Positions 43,547-53,969 of a stretch of 64,000 bases of DNA are shown piece after piece. How positions within the stretch are numbered: the first letter of the stretch is position 1; each line of letters opens with the position of its first letter. Both the position numbers and the translations under genes were made by a program. Source of the stretch: Phytohabitans houttuyneae (lineage in GTDB: Bacteria > Actinomycetota > Actinomycetes > Mycobacteriales > Micromonosporaceae); the NCBI RefSeq assembly GCF_011764425.1, contig NZ_BLPF01000001.1, positions 1,045,001 through 1,109,000 on the forward strand. The letters are read 5' to 3'. A model generated the notes under the pieces. That model saw nothing but the letters and a program-made list of their open reading frames with translations, was not told where the DNA came from and did not search any database.

Positions 43547-43871
43547 GCTGCCGGGCCCAGGTGGGCGCGACCGGTGCCCGGACCTGCGCCGCCACCACTG
43601 AAGATATTGACACGTGACCTAACTACACATGGAGCTACGCGAATCTTCTCTCGGCGCAAAGCTTTTACTTCAGATAGCGAAGCGCGGACACTAAAGGGCA
43701 TATGTCCCGACTTGACGCAACCAACCGACCACGCTCCGTGGTCCGACACACCTCCCAGTGGCTATCGAGCAAGCTCGGAGTAGAACCGGCGCTCCCCACG
43801 GGCAACGATGGTCCGCAACCCGCTGTGACGGGGTGGTAACAAGTCCCGAACTGCCGACGGAGGGGTGGCCT

Positions 43872-44845
43872 GTGCCTGGCACATGGCGAACACTGCGACG
43901 ACGGATCCTTACCCCGATGACTCGGAGACGAGTCTGGCCAGGCGCGGCTTCCACGAGAAGGACGCGACCAGCCGTGACCTGCTGGAAAAGGTCGGGCGCA
44001 CGTTCCTGACCGGCTTCGGCCACGCCGTGCAGGCGCGCGACCCGCTCGACGCGGAGGAGCGTCTCGAGGCGATCGAGCGCGAGTTCCGGGGCTTCGCGTA
44101 CGAGGGCGCCGCGATGGGCCTCGGCATCCTCGACGGGCTCGGCGTCACGAAGGGTCGCCGGGTCGAGCGTTTCTTGAGCGGCCGGGCCGCCGACCACGTT
44201 TACATGGTCTACGTCGGCGTCGGCTGGGCACTGGCCCGGCTGCCCCGGTTCCGCTGGCGGGCGGTGCTCCCCGGCGACCCTGTGCTGCGCTGGCTGGCCC
44301 TCGACGGGTACGGCTTCCACCAGGCCTACTTCCACACCGACCGGTACGTGCGGGGCCACTACCGCGACGCCGTGCCGGGCTGGCCGGTCGAGTCCGGCCG
44401 CTCCTACGCGGCACACGCCGTCGACCAGGGCATCGGCCGCGCGCTGTGGTTCGTCGAGGGGACCGCGGTGGACCGCATCGTGGCGACGATCGAGGGCTTT
44501 CCCGCCGAACGCCGCGACGACCTGTACAGCGGCGCGGGCCTGGCCGCGACGTACGCCGGCGGCGTGACCGACGCCGAGCTGGAGACATTCTGGCAGCGGG
44601 CCGGTGACCACCGCCCCGCGGTCGCGCAGGCTTCGGCCTTCGCGGCGAAGGCACGCCTGCGCGCCGGCCTCGCGACGCCGCACACCGCGCGCGCCACGGC
44701 CGCCTTCTGCGGCGGCTCGCCAGAAGACGCCGCGGCGGTGACCGACACGGCGATGCGCGACCTGCCGGCCGACGGGCCGGAGCCGGGCTACGCGGTGTGG
44801 CGGCGGCGCGTGGCCAGCGAGTTCGTATCCCTGGGGAGGTGCTGA
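43872..44845 (+). CDS. Enediyne biosynthesis protein E3 (DUF1702/UnbL) (frameshifted start)
   Basis: About 324 residues, first gene of the core cassette. The body LARRGFHEKDATSRDLLEKVG, GFAYEGAAMGLGILDGL, FLSGRAADHVYMVYVGVGWA and GYGFHQAYFH is the DUF1702 family found in all enediyne cassettes; the biochemical role is unknown. The best start, GTG 43872 with GGAGGGG 6 nt upstream, encodes TWRTLRRRILTP, the expected N-terminus. That frame shifts at the C run 43912-43915 into DDSETSLARRGF, so one base seems missing. ATG 43883 in the body frame is open but skips the conserved start. E4 follows with overlap. Confidence 0.9.
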
Positions 44846-44847
44846 GC

Positions 44848-46794
44848 TTGTCCAAGATCGCAGGTTGGGGACGCCGGCAGCTGGCCGGCGTGGTCGCGCT
44901 GGTCCTGCTCGTCGGCATGTTCGTCGCGTCGCGGCTGCCGGAGGCGTCGGCGGACGAACGCGCGGAGATGGCCAGCGGCTACCGCTTCACGCCGCTGTCC
45001 ATCGACATACCTGGCGGTTTCCCGCAGCAGACGATCCGCCGGGTCAACAAGGACTACGAGCACATCCGGGCGTGGATATCGTCCGTCGGCGCCGGCATCG
45101 CGATGAACGACCTCGACGGTGACGGGCTGGCCAACGACCTGTGCGTCACCGACGTGCGGATCGACCGGGTCGTCGTGACACCGACGCCGGGCGCCGGCGC
45201 CAGCCGGTACGCGGCGTTCGCGCTCGACCCGAGCCCGCTGCCGATGAACCCCTACATCGCGCCGATGGGCTGCGTGCCGGGCGACTACAACGAGGACGGC
45301 CGCAACGACCTGCTCGTGTACTGGTGGGGCCGCACCCCCGTGATCTACCTCGCCAAACCCGGCGCCACCGGCCTGTCCATGGCCACGTACCAACCGGTGG
45401 AGCTGGTGCCGCGGGCCGGGACCGCCACCAGCGTGTACGACGGTCCACAGTGGAACACCAATGCGGTGGCGGTCGCCGACTTCGACGGCGACGGGCACGA
45501 CGACATCTACGTCGGCAACTACTTCCCGGACGGGCCGGTCATCAACGACACCGTCGCCGGTGGCGTGGCGATGAACGACTCGATGTCCCTGGCCTACAAC
45601 GGTGGTCTCGACCACGTCTTCCGCTGGACCGGCGGTACGACCGGTGACCGCCCGGGCGCCACGTACGCCGAGGCGGAAGGGGTCTTCCCCGAAGACGTCT
45701 CGCGCGGCTGGGTACTCGCCGCCGGCGGCAACGACCTCGACGGTGACCTGCTCCCCGAGCTGTACATGGCCAACGACTTCGGCCCCGACCGGCTGATGCA
45801 CAACCGTTCCACCCCGGGCAAGGTCCGCTTCACCCTCGTCGAGGGCACCGGCAGCCGCGCGGTGGTGCCCAAGTCGAAGCTGCTGGGACACGACTCGTTC
45901 AAGGGCATGGGCGTCGACTTCGGCGACATCGACGGCGACGGCCTCTACGACATGTACGTCGGCAACATCACCACCACCTTCGGGCTCCAGGAGAGCAACT
46001 TCGCCTTCGTCAACACCGCGGACGACCAGGCGCACGTGCGGGCCCAGCTGGGTGACGGCAAGGCGCCGTTCGCCGACCGGAGCGCTCCGCTCGGACTGGC
46101 CTGGAGCGGCTGGAGCTGGGACGTGAAGTTCGGCGACTTCGACAACAGCGGCGAGGCGGACATCGTGCAGACGGCCGGCTTCGTCAAGGGCGAGGTCAAC
46201 CGGTGGGCCCAGCTGCAGGAGCTGGCCACGGCCAACGACGGCCTGCTCAAGCACCCGCTCTGGTGGCCGAAGGTCGAGCAGGGCGACGACATCGCCGGCG
46301 GCCAGGCGCTCGCCTTCCACGTCAAGGGCCCGAGCGGCCGGTTCGAGGACCTGAGCGCGGAGCTGGACCTGGACGAGCGCATCCCCACCCGTGGCATCGC
46401 GACCGGCGACGCCGACGGCGACGGCCGGCTGGACTTCGCGGTCGCCCGGCAGTGGGACGCGCCGGTCTTCTACCGCAACGAGAGCCCGCAGGTGGGCGCG
46501 TTCCTGGGGCTCCGGCTCGTCCACGAGGCCGGTGGGTCGGCGGCCACGGGCGCCCAGGTGACGGTCACCGGGCCGGACGGGCGCCGGCACGTCGGCCGGG
46601 TGGACGCCGGCAGCGGCCACTCCGGCAAGCGGAGCTTCGAGGTGCACGTCGGACTCGGCGAGACCAGCGGTCCCCTGACGGTCGACCTGGCCTGGCGGGA
46701 CCGGACCGGTGCGCCACGCCAGCAGCGGCTCCAACTCACACCCGGCTGGCACACGGTCCGGGTCGGCACGCAGGCGCAGGAGGTAGCGTCATGA
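44848..46794 (+). CDS. Enediyne biosynthesis protein E4 (UnbV, FG-GAP/ASPIC)
   Basis: 648 residues. Signal anchor LAGVVALVLLVGMFVASRL, then FG-GAP propeller repeats with calcium-type loops DLDGDGLANDL, DFDGDGHDDIYVGN, DIDGDGLYDMYVGN and DADGDGRLDFAVA. The ASPIC/UnbV domain (GAQVTVTGPDGRRHVGRV) is at the end. Conserved in enediyne cassettes; probably extracytoplasmic and membrane-anchored. TTG 44848 follows GGGGAGG by 8 nt; GTG 44839 is an alternative. Stop overlaps the E5 ATG. Confidence 0.92.
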   Translation: MSKIAGWGRRQLAGVVALVLLVGMFVASRLPEASADERAEMASGYRFTPLSIDIPGGFPQQTIRRVNKDYEHIRAWISSVGAGIAMNDLDGDGLANDLCVTDVRIDRVVVTPTPGAGASRYAAFALDPSPLPMNPYIAPMGCVPGDYNEDGRNDLLVYWWGRTPVIYLAKPGATGLSMATYQPVELVPRAGTATSVYDGPQWNTNAVAVADFDGDGHDDIYVGNYFPDGPVINDTVAGGVAMNDSMSLAYNGGLDHVFRWTGGTTGDRPGATYAEAEGVFPEDVSRGWVLAAGGNDLDGDLLPELYMANDFGPDRLMHNRSTPGKVRFTLVEGTGSRAVVPKSKLLGHDSFKGMGVDFGDIDGDGLYDMYVGNITTTFGLQESNFAFVNTADDQAHVRAQLGDGKAPFADRSAPLGLAWSGWSWDVKFGDFDNSGEADIVQTAGFVKGEVNRWAQLQELATANDGLLKHPLWWPKVEQGDDIAGGQALAFHVKGPSGRFEDLSAELDLDERIPTRGIATGDADGDGRLDFAVARQWDAPVFYRNESPQVGAFLGLRLVHEAGGSAATGAQVTVTGPDGRRHVGRVDAGSGHSGKRSFEVHVGLGETSGPLTVDLAWRDRTGAPRQQRLQLTPGWHTVRVGTQAQEVAS

Positions 46795-47768
46795 GCGAGA
46801 CTCCCACGGCGAAGCCCCCGCGCGACCCGCGGGTGGTGGCGCTCCGGCGGTTCGCGATCTCGATCACGATCTTCAACATCGTCGGGTACACGCTGCTCGG
46901 CTTCGAGCAGCCGTGGACCTGGCCGATCATCGCGATCGCCACGGCGTACACGATGGAGCTCCTCCTGGAGGTGATCGGCGCCTACGCCGAACGGCGGCCT
47001 GTCCGCTTCCGCGGCGGTGGCGTGCGCGGCTTCGTCGAGTTCCTCTTCCCCGCGCACATCACCGGCATCGCGGTCAACATGCTGCTCTACCTCAACGACC
47101 AGGTGCTGGTCATGATGTTCGGCGTCATGGTCGGGATCAGCGGCAAGTGGCTGCTGCGCGCCCCGGTCCGCGGCCGGCTGCGGCACTACATGAACCCGTC
47201 GAACTTCGGCATCGTCGTCGTGCTGCTGCTCTTCCCGTGGGTGAGCGTCGTACCGCCGTACCACTTCACCGAGTACGTCGGCGGTCCCGTCGACTGGCTC
47301 ATCCCGGCGGCGATCATCATGACCGGCACGATGCTGAACGCCAAGCTCACCAAGCGGATGTGGCTGATCGCCGGATGGCTGAGCATCTTCGTCCTGCAGT
47401 CGGTCGTCCGCGGCCTGCTGCTGGACACCTCGATCCTCGGCGCCCTCGGCACGATGACCGGCGTCGCGTTCGTCCTCTTCACCAACTACATGATCACGGA
47501 CCCGGGTACCACGCCGACGAGCCCGCTGTCGCAGTTCGCGTTCGGCGGTGGGGTCGCGGTCGCGTACGGCATCCTCACCGGTGCGTCCATCGTGTACGGC
47601 CTGTTCTTCGCGACCTGCATCGTGTGCCTGGTGCGCGGCGGCTTCCTGTGGTCGATGCACCTCGTGCAGGTGGCCCAGCGCCGGCGCGAGCTGGCGGCGT
47701 CCGAAGCCGAGGCAGAAGCCGCGGTACCCGTCTCGCCGGCACCGGCCCGGGAAGCCGTACGCGCATGA
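46791..47768 (+). CDS. Enediyne biosynthesis protein E5 (UnbU, RnfD/NqrB-like membrane protein)
   Basis: 325 residues with about eight or nine helices (ISITIFNIVGYTLLGF, WPIIAIATAYTMELLLEVI, HITGIAVNMLLYLNDQVLV, FVLFTNYMITDPGTTPT and others). The ITDPGTTP loop recalls RnfD/NqrB subunits of ion-pumping oxidoreductases. Constant member of enediyne cassettes; role unknown, perhaps electron transfer or export. ATG 46791 overlaps the E4 stop, and its own stop overlaps the PKS ATG. Confidence 0.92.
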   Translation: MSETPTAKPPRDPRVVALRRFAISITIFNIVGYTLLGFEQPWTWPIIAIATAYTMELLLEVIGAYAERRPVRFRGGGVRGFVEFLFPAHITGIAVNMLLYLNDQVLVMMFGVMVGISGKWLLRAPVRGRLRHYMNPSNFGIVVVLLLFPWVSVVPPYHFTEYVGGPVDWLIPAAIIMTGTMLNAKLTKRMWLIAGWLSIFVLQSVVRGLLLDTSILGALGTMTGVAFVLFTNYMITDPGTTPTSPLSQFAFGGGVAVAYGILTGASIVYGLFFATCIVCLVRGGFLWSMHLVQVAQRRRELAASEAEAEAAVPVSPAPAREAVRA

Positions 47769-50700
47769 CCGAGGGAGTGGCAGTCGTCGGGATGGCGTGC
47801 CGGTACCCGGACGCGAACTCCCCCCGCGACCTGTGGGAGAACGCGATCGCCGGGCGGCGCGCGTTCCGGCGGCTGCCCGACGAGCGGATGCGCCTGGACG
47901 ACTACTGGTCGCCCGATCCGGCCGCCGACGACCGCTTCTACTCCCGCATGGCGGCGGTCATCGAAGGCTACGAGTTCGACCGGGTGGCGTACAAGGTGCC
48001 GGGCAGCACGTACCGCTCGACCGACCTGACCCACTGGCTCGCGCTGGACGTGGCCGCCGCCGCGCTCGCCGACGCGGGCTTCCCGGACGGCGACGGGCTG
48101 CCGCGCGAGCGGACCGGCGTGGTGATCGGCAACACCCTGACCGGCGAGTTCACCCGGGCGAACGTGATGCGGTTGCGCTGGCCGTACGTGCGCCGCGCGG
48201 TCGGCGCCACGCTGGCCGGCCGAGGCTGGCCGGAGGACGAGCTGGCCGACCTGCTGGACGAGCTGGAGCAGGTCTACAAGAGCCCGTTCCCGGCGTCCAA
48301 TGAGGACAGCCTGGCGGGCGGGCTGGCGAACACGATCGCCGGCCGGATCTGCAACCACTTCGACCTCAACGGCGGCGGGTACACCGTCGACGGCGCCTGC
48401 TCCTCCTCGCTGCTGTCCCTGCTCACCGCCGCGAACAGCCTCGTCGACGGCGACCTCGACGTCGCGGTGGCCGGCGGCGTCGACCTGTCCATCGACCCGT
48501 TCGAGCTTGTCGGGTTCGCCAAGACCGGCGCGCTCGCGCGGCGCGAGATGCGGGTGTACGACCGCGACTCCAACGGCTTCTGGCCGGGCGAGGGCTGCGG
48601 CATGGTCGTGCTGATGCGGGAGCGGGACGCGCGGGCGGCCGGGCACCGGGCGTACGCGATCCTGCGGGGCTGGGGCATGTCCTCCGACGGCCGCGGCGGG
48701 ATCACCCGGCCCGAGGAGGCCGGCTACCGGCTCGCGCTGCGCCGCGCGTACACCCGCGCGGGGATCGGGATCGAAACGGTGAGCCTCTTCGAGGGGCACG
48801 GCACGGGTACCGCGGTCGGCGACGCCACCGAGCTGCGGTCGCTGTCGCGGGCCCGGCGGGAGGCCGACCCGGACGCGCCGCCGGCCGCCATCGGCAGCGT
48901 CAAGGCGATGATCGGCCACACCAAGGCGGCGGCCGGGGTGGCCGGGCTGATCAAGGCGGCGATGGCGGTGCACCACGAGGTGCTGCCGCCGACCGTCGGC
49001 TCGCTCGACCCGCACCCGGAGCTCACCGGAGAGGCGCCCGCGCTGCGCGTGCTGCGTACGGCCGAGCCGTGGCCGGAGGGGCGGCCGGTGCGAGCCGGCG
49101 TCACCGCGATGGGCTTCGGCGGGATCAACACGCACATCGTGCTCGAACGGCCGGAAGGGCCGCGCCGCCCGCCGGACCACCGCGCCCGCGCGCTCGCCGC
49201 GACCGTGCAGGACGCCGAGCTGCTGCTCGTGGACGCGGCGAGCGCTTCGGACCTGCGCGCGCGCCTCGACGAACTGGCCCGGCTCGCGCCGCGGCTCTCG
49301 TACGCCGAGCTCGCCGACCTGGCCGCCACCCTCCAGCGCGAGCTGCGCGACCGGGCGTACCGCGCGGCGGCGGTGGTGCGCTCCCCCGAGGACGCCGAGC
49401 GCCAGCTCACCGCGCTGCGGGGCGCGCTGGACGCCGGCCGGACCGCGATGCTCGCCGAGGCCGGCGACGCGTTCCTGGGCCACGTCACCCGCCCGGCCAG
49501 GATCGGCTACCTCTTCCCCGGCCAGGGCTCCGGCCGGGGCACCAGCGGCGGCGCGCTGCGGCGGCGCTTTCCCTCCGCCGGCGACGTGTACGCGGGCGCG
49601 GCCCTGCCCACCGGCGGGGACACGGTCGCCACCGCCGTCGCCCAGCCACGCATCGTCGTCGGGTCCATGGCGGGCCTGCGCGTGCTCACGGCGCTCGGCG
49701 TCGAGGCGTCCGTCGCGCTCGGGCACAGCCTCGGCGAGCTGACCACGCTCTGCTGGGCCGGCGCGCTCGACGAGCCGACCCTGCTGCGGATGGCCACCGT
49801 GCGCGGCGCGACGATGGCGGCCAACAGCGAGCCCGGCACGATGGCCGGCGTGGCCGCGGGGCCGGAGCGGGTGGCCCGGCTGATCGACGGGGAGCCGGTG
49901 GTCGTCGCCGGGTACAACGGCCCGCGCCAGACCGTGGTCGCCGGCCCCGTGGACGCGGTGCGCCGGGTCTGCCGCGCGGCCGGCGACGCCGGGCTCGTCT
50001 GGGCCGAGCTGCCGGTCTCGCACGCCTTCCACTCCCCGCTGATGGTCTCGTCGGCGGCGGCGTTCGGCGAGTGGCTGTCGGAGGTCGGCTTCCGCCCTGT
50101 CTCCCGGCGCGTGGTGTCCACAGTGACCGGTGAGCTGCTCGACCCGCACGCCGACCTGCCTTCCCTGCTGCGGCAGCAGATCGTGCAGCCGGTGCGGTTC
50201 GACGCGGCGGTGGCGGCGGCCGCGCCGGAGGTGGACCTCTTCATCGAGGTCGGCCCCGGGCACGTGCTGACCCGCATGGTCCGCGACCTCACCCGGGTAC
50301 CGGCCGTCGCGATCGACACCGACAGCGAGTCGATCGCCTCCCTGCTGGCGGTGCTCGGCGCGGCGTACGTGAGCGGCGCTCCCGTGGCGCACCGGGCCCT
50401 CTTCGACGGCCGCCTCACCCGCCCGCTGCCGGCCGGCGACCGGTTCTCGTTCTTCGCCAACCCGTGCGAGGCCGCGCCGGACCTCTCGCCCGCGCCGGCC
50501 CGTACCGCCGCGCCACCGCCGCCGAGCGAGGAGGTGGCCGCGCCGGACGGAGACGCGCTCAGCGTGCTGCGCCGCCTCGTCGCCGAACGCGCCGAGCTTC
50601 CGCCCAACCTCGTCGGTGACGGCAGCCGCCTCCTCGACGACCTGCACCTGAGCTCCATCACCGTCGGGCAGGTGGTCAGCCAGGCCACGCGCGAGCTGGG

Positions 50701-53518
50701 CCTGTCCGCGGTGCGGGCGCCGACCAACTTCGCCACGGCCACCGTCGGCCAGCTCGCCGACGCGCTCGACGAGCTGGCCCGCACCGGAGCCGGCAACGCG
50801 CCGGCGCCGTCGGTCGAGGGCATCGACACCTGGGTACGGCCGTTCGCCGTGCACCTGGTACCGGCGATCCGACCCGAGCCCGCGGTCGTCGAGCCGGACG
50901 GGGCCTGGCAGGTCCACGCCCCGGCGGGCCATCCGCTGGCCCAGCCGCTGCGCGCGGCGCTGGAAGAGAGCGGCGTCGGCGGTGGCGTGCTCATCTGCCT
51001 GCCCGAGGAGACCACCGAGGCGGCGCTGGCCACCGCCCTTGCGGGCGTGCAGGCGGCGATCCGCCAGCCGGACGGCGGCCGCCTGGTGCTGCTGCAGCAC
51101 GGCCGCGGCGCCGCCGGGCTGGCCCGGACCGCGCGGCTGGAGGCGGCGGCCCTGCGCACCACCGTGGTACGGGCGCCGCTCGAGCGGTCCATTGTGGACC
51201 AGGTCGTCGCCGACGTCGCCGCCACCACCGGGTACAGCGAGGTCGAGTACGGCGCGGGTGGCGAGCGCCGCGTGCCGGTGCTGCGCCCCGTGCCCGCGCC
51301 CCAGCAGCCGGGGCAGCTCCCGCTCGGCAGCGGCGACGTGCTCCTGGTGACCGGCGGCGGCAAGGGCATCACCGCCGAGTGCGCGCGGGTCCTCGCCGCC
51401 GAGACGGGCGCCGCGCTGGCCATCCTCGGCCGCTCCGACCCCGCCTCGGACGAGGAGCTCGCCGGCAACCTCGCGCGGCTGCGCGCCGCCGTGCCGAAGG
51501 TGCGCTACCTGCGGGCCGACGTGACCGACGAGGCCGCGGTGCGTACCGCCGTCGCCCGGGTCCGCACCGAGCTGGGTCCGGTCACGGCCGTGCTGCACGG
51601 CGCCGGGCGCAACGAGCCGGCCAGCCTCGCCGACCTCGACCCCGACGACCTGCGCCGCACGCTCGCCCCGAAGGTCGGCGGGCTGCGCGCGGTGCTCGAC
51701 GCCGTCGAGCCGGGTGACCTGCGGCTGCTTGTCACGTTCGGCAGCATCATCGGGCGGGCCGGGCTGGCCGGGGAGGGCCACTACGCGCTCGCAAACGAGT
51801 GGCTCGCCGAGCTGACCGCCGAGGCCCGGGACACCCATCCCGGCTGCCGCGCCGTCTGCCTGGAGTGGTCGGTCTGGTCCGGGGTCGGGATGGGCGAGCG
51901 GCTCTCGGTCGTGGAGTCGCTGCTCCGCTCCGGCGTCACGCCGATCACCACCGACCAGGGCGTACGCGTGCTCCGCGAGGTCCTCGCCACGCCCGACCTC
52001 CCGCCGGCCCTCGTGGTCACCGGCCGCACCGGCGCGCTGGACACCCTCACGTACGACCGGCCGGAGCTGCCGCTGCTGCGCTTCATCGACCGGGTGCTCG
52101 TGCACTACCCCGGCGTGGAGCTGGTCACCGAGCTGGACCTGTCCCCGGGCGGCGACCCGTACCTGGACGACCACCTGCTCGACGGCGACCTGCTCTTCCC
52201 GGCGGTGCTGGGCATGGAGGCGATGGCGCAGGTCGCGGCCGCGCTGACCGGTGACACCGATCCCCCGCTGATCGAGGAGGCGGTCTTCGCCCGGCCGATC
52301 GTGGTGCCCCGCGACGGCGCGACGACGGTCCGGATCGCCGCGCTCGCCACGGCGCCGGGCATGGTGCGGCTGGCGATCCGCAGCGCGGAGACCGGCTTCG
52401 GCGTCGACCACTTCCGGGCCACGCTGCGGTGCTGGACCGGCGAGGTGCCCGAGGGCGGGCCGGAGCCGGCCGCCGACCTGCCGTGGGTGCCGCTCGACCC
52501 GCCCCGCGACCTGTACGGCGACGTGCTCTTCCAGGGCCGGCGCTTCCAGCGGCTGCGCCGGTACCGCCGGGTCGCCGCCCGCCACGCCGAGGCGGACGTG
52601 GCGACCGACCAGGGCACGGCGTGGTTCAGCGCGTTCCTGCCCGGGCAGCTGCTGCTCGGCGACCCGGGCGCGCGGGACGCGTTCATGCACGGCATCCAGG
52701 TGTGCGTACCGGACGCGACGCTGCTGCCGATGGGCGTCGAGCGGCTGTACCCGGCCGGCCCGAAGCTTGCCTCGGCGGGCGAGGTCACGTTCGCCGCGGT
52801 GGAGCGGGAGCACAGCGGCGACACCTACGTGTACGACGTGGCGGTGCGGGACCGGGCCGGCACGGTGGTGGAGCGGTGGGAGGGCTTGCGGCTGCGCGCG
52901 GTACGCAAGCGGGACGGCTCCGGACCGTGGGCGCCCGCCCTGCTCGGGCCATTTCTGCAGCGGCGGCTGGAGGGCGTGCTCGCCGGCGAGGTGGCGGTGG
53001 CGGTCGACCCGCGCAACGGGGCCCGACCGGCGTCGACCGCGGTGCTGTCCCGCGCGCTCGGGCGGCCGGTGCGCCTGCGGCACCGCCCCGACGGCCGCCC
53101 CGAGCTGGCCGGCGAGTCCGATGTGGACAGCTCCTCGACGGTGTCCACGGCGCACGGTACCGCCGCCAGCCTCGCGGTCGCCGGCGACGGCGACGTGGCC
53201 TGCGACGTGGAGACCGTGACGCCGCGCGACCGCGCCACGTGGGACGACCTGCTGGGCACGCACGCCCGGCTGGCCGACGTGATCGTGGCCGAGACGGCGG
53301 AACCGTTCGACGTCGCGGCGACCCGCGTGTGGTGCGCCGTCGAGTGCCTGCAGAAGGCCGGCCGCCCCACCGCGGCGCCGATCGTCCTGCAGCCCGGAGC
53401 CGGCCCGGGCTGGAGCGTACTGGCCGCCGGCGAGGTCCGGATCGCCACGCTCGCGACGTCGCTTCGCGGTGCTGACGAGCCGGTGGTCATAGCCGTCCTG
53501 GGCGAGCGGAAGGATTAA
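47765..53518 (+). CDS. Enediyne iterative polyketide synthase (PKSE)
   Basis: 1917 residues, normal for PKSEs. KS (1-450): active Cys in DGACSSS near 212, His in EGHGTGT near 345 and in GHTKAAAG near 385. AT (about 560-880): GHSLGE Ser near 655, HAFHSPLM. ACP near 963: DDLHLSSI. KR (about 1190-1400): GGGKGIT, Tyr in GHYALANEW. DH (about 1460-1620): DDHLLDGDLLFPAV and EAMAQVAAALTG. C-terminal PPTase: CDVET and the variant WCAVECLQKA, so the enzyme likely phosphopantetheinylates its own ACP. It builds the linear polyene released by E10. The sequence alone does not separate 9- from 10-membered types; the apoprotein gene does. Confidence 0.97.
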   Translation: MTEGVAVVGMACRYPDANSPRDLWENAIAGRRAFRRLPDERMRLDDYWSPDPAADDRFYSRMAAVIEGYEFDRVAYKVPGSTYRSTDLTHWLALDVAAAALADAGFPDGDGLPRERTGVVIGNTLTGEFTRANVMRLRWPYVRRAVGATLAGRGWPEDELADLLDELEQVYKSPFPASNEDSLAGGLANTIAGRICNHFDLNGGGYTVDGACSSSLLSLLTAANSLVDGDLDVAVAGGVDLSIDPFELVGFAKTGALARREMRVYDRDSNGFWPGEGCGMVVLMRERDARAAGHRAYAILRGWGMSSDGRGGITRPEEAGYRLALRRAYTRAGIGIETVSLFEGHGTGTAVGDATELRSLSRARREADPDAPPAAIGSVKAMIGHTKAAAGVAGLIKAAMAVHHEVLPPTVGSLDPHPELTGEAPALRVLRTAEPWPEGRPVRAGVTAMGFGGINTHIVLERPEGPRRPPDHRARALAATVQDAELLLVDAASASDLRARLDELARLAPRLSYAELADLAATLQRELRDRAYRAAAVVRSPEDAERQLTALRGALDAGRTAMLAEAGDAFLGHVTRPARIGYLFPGQGSGRGTSGGALRRRFPSAGDVYAGAALPTGGDTVATAVAQPRIVVGSMAGLRVLTALGVEASVALGHSLGELTTLCWAGALDEPTLLRMATVRGATMAANSEPGTMAGVAAGPERVARLIDGEPVVVAGYNGPRQTVVAGPVDAVRRVCRAAGDAGLVWAELPVSHAFHSPLMVSSAAAFGEWLSEVGFRPVSRRVVSTVTGELLDPHADLPSLLRQQIVQPVRFDAAVAAAAPEVDLFIEVGPGHVLTRMVRDLTRVPAVAIDTDSESIASLLAVLGAAYVSGAPVAHRALFDGRLTRPLPAGDRFSFFANPCEAAPDLSPAPARTAAPPPPSEEVAAPDGDALSVLRRLVAERAELPPNLVGDGSRLLDDLHLSSITVGQVVSQATRELGLSAVRAPTNFATATVGQLADALDELARTGAGNAPAPSVEGIDTWVRPFAVHLVPAIRPEPAVVEPDGAWQVHAPAGHPLAQPLRAALEESGVGGGVLICLPEETTEAALATALAGVQAAIRQPDGGRLVLLQHGRGAAGLARTARLEAAALRTTVVRAPLERSIVDQVVADVAATTGYSEVEYGAGGERRVPVLRPVPAPQQPGQLPLGSGDVLLVTGGGKGITAECARVLAAETGAALAILGRSDPASDEELAGNLARLRAAVPKVRYLRADVTDEAAVRTAVARVRTELGPVTAVLHGAGRNEPASLADLDPDDLRRTLAPKVGGLRAVLDAVEPGDLRLLVTFGSIIGRAGLAGEGHYALANEWLAELTAEARDTHPGCRAVCLEWSVWSGVGMGERLSVVESLLRSGVTPITTDQGVRVLREVLATPDLPPALVVTGRTGALDTLTYDRPELPLLRFIDRVLVHYPGVELVTELDLSPGGDPYLDDHLLDGDLLFPAVLGMEAMAQVAAALTGDTDPPLIEEAVFARPIVVPRDGATTVRIAALATAPGMVRLAIRSAETGFGVDHFRATLRCWTGEVPEGGPEPAADLPWVPLDPPRDLYGDVLFQGRRFQRLRRYRRVAARHAEADVATDQGTAWFSAFLPGQLLLGDPGARDAFMHGIQVCVPDATLLPMGVERLYPAGPKLASAGEVTFAAVEREHSGDTYVYDVAVRDRAGTVVERWEGLRLRAVRKRDGSGPWAPALLGPFLQRRLEGVLAGEVAVAVDPRNGARPASTAVLSRALGRPVRLRHRPDGRPELAGESDVDSSSTVSTAHGTAASLAVAGDGDVACDVETVTPRDRATWDDLLGTHARLADVIVAETAEPFDVAATRVWCAVECLQKAGRPTAAPIVLQPGAGPGWSVLAAGEVRIATLATSLRGADEPVVIAVLGERKD

Positions 53519-53519
53519 G

Positions 53520-53969
53520 GTGGAGCGCTACTACGAGTACCGCCACACGGTCGGGTTCGAGGAGACCAACCTCGTCGGAAACGTCTACTACACCAACTAC
53601 CTGCGCTGGCAGGGACGGTGCCGGGAGATGTTCCTCAAGGAACGGGTCCCGGGGATGCTGGCCGAGCTGCGCGACGACCTGAAGCTGTTCACGCTCAAGG
53701 TGGACTGCGAGTTCTTCGCCGAGCTGACCGCCTTCGACGACCTGGCGATCCGGATGCGCCTCGCCGAGCTGGGCCAGACCCAGCTCGAGTTCGTCTTCGA
53801 CTATCTGCGGCTGGCCGGCGACAGCGAGTTCCTGGTGGCCCGCGGCCGGCAGCGGGTGGCGTGCATGCGCGGTCCGAACGGGCGGACGGTGCCGGCGCGG
53901 GTGCCGGCGGCGCTGGCCCGCGCGCTCGTGCCGTACGCGCCGACACCGCTGGTGAGCGGCCGTGCCTGA
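53520..53969 (+). CDS. Enediyne thioesterase E10 (TEBC)
   Basis: 149 residues, hotdog fold. YYEYRHTVGFEETNLVGNVYYTNYLRWQG is the family N-terminus (quoted here only as YRHTVGFEETN and GNVYYTNYLRWQG), with the catalytic-type Glu/Arg region CREMFLKE and the FFAELTAFDDL strand. Releases the polyene from the PKSE ACP. GTG 53520 lies 1 nt after the PKSE stop; the end overlaps the flavin reductase start. Confidence 0.95.
   Translation: MERYYEYRHTVGFEETNLVGNVYYTNYLRWQGRCREMFLKERVPGMLAELRDDLKLFTLKVDCEFFAELTAFDDLAIRMRLAELGQTQLEFVFDYLRLAGDSEFLVARGRQRVACMRGPNGRTVPARVPAALARALVPYAPTPLVSGRA

Noticed and set aside
46913-47764. Long open frame extending the PKS upstream to 46913
   Set aside because: It overlaps E5 in another frame and has Arg-rich shadow composition. 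The PKS starts at ATG 47765, overlapping the E5 stop, where the KS motif begins.
47486-53263. 1925-residue open frame antisense to the PKS
   Set aside because: Shadow of high-GC third positions; composition is Arg/Gly/His-rich and no motif appears.
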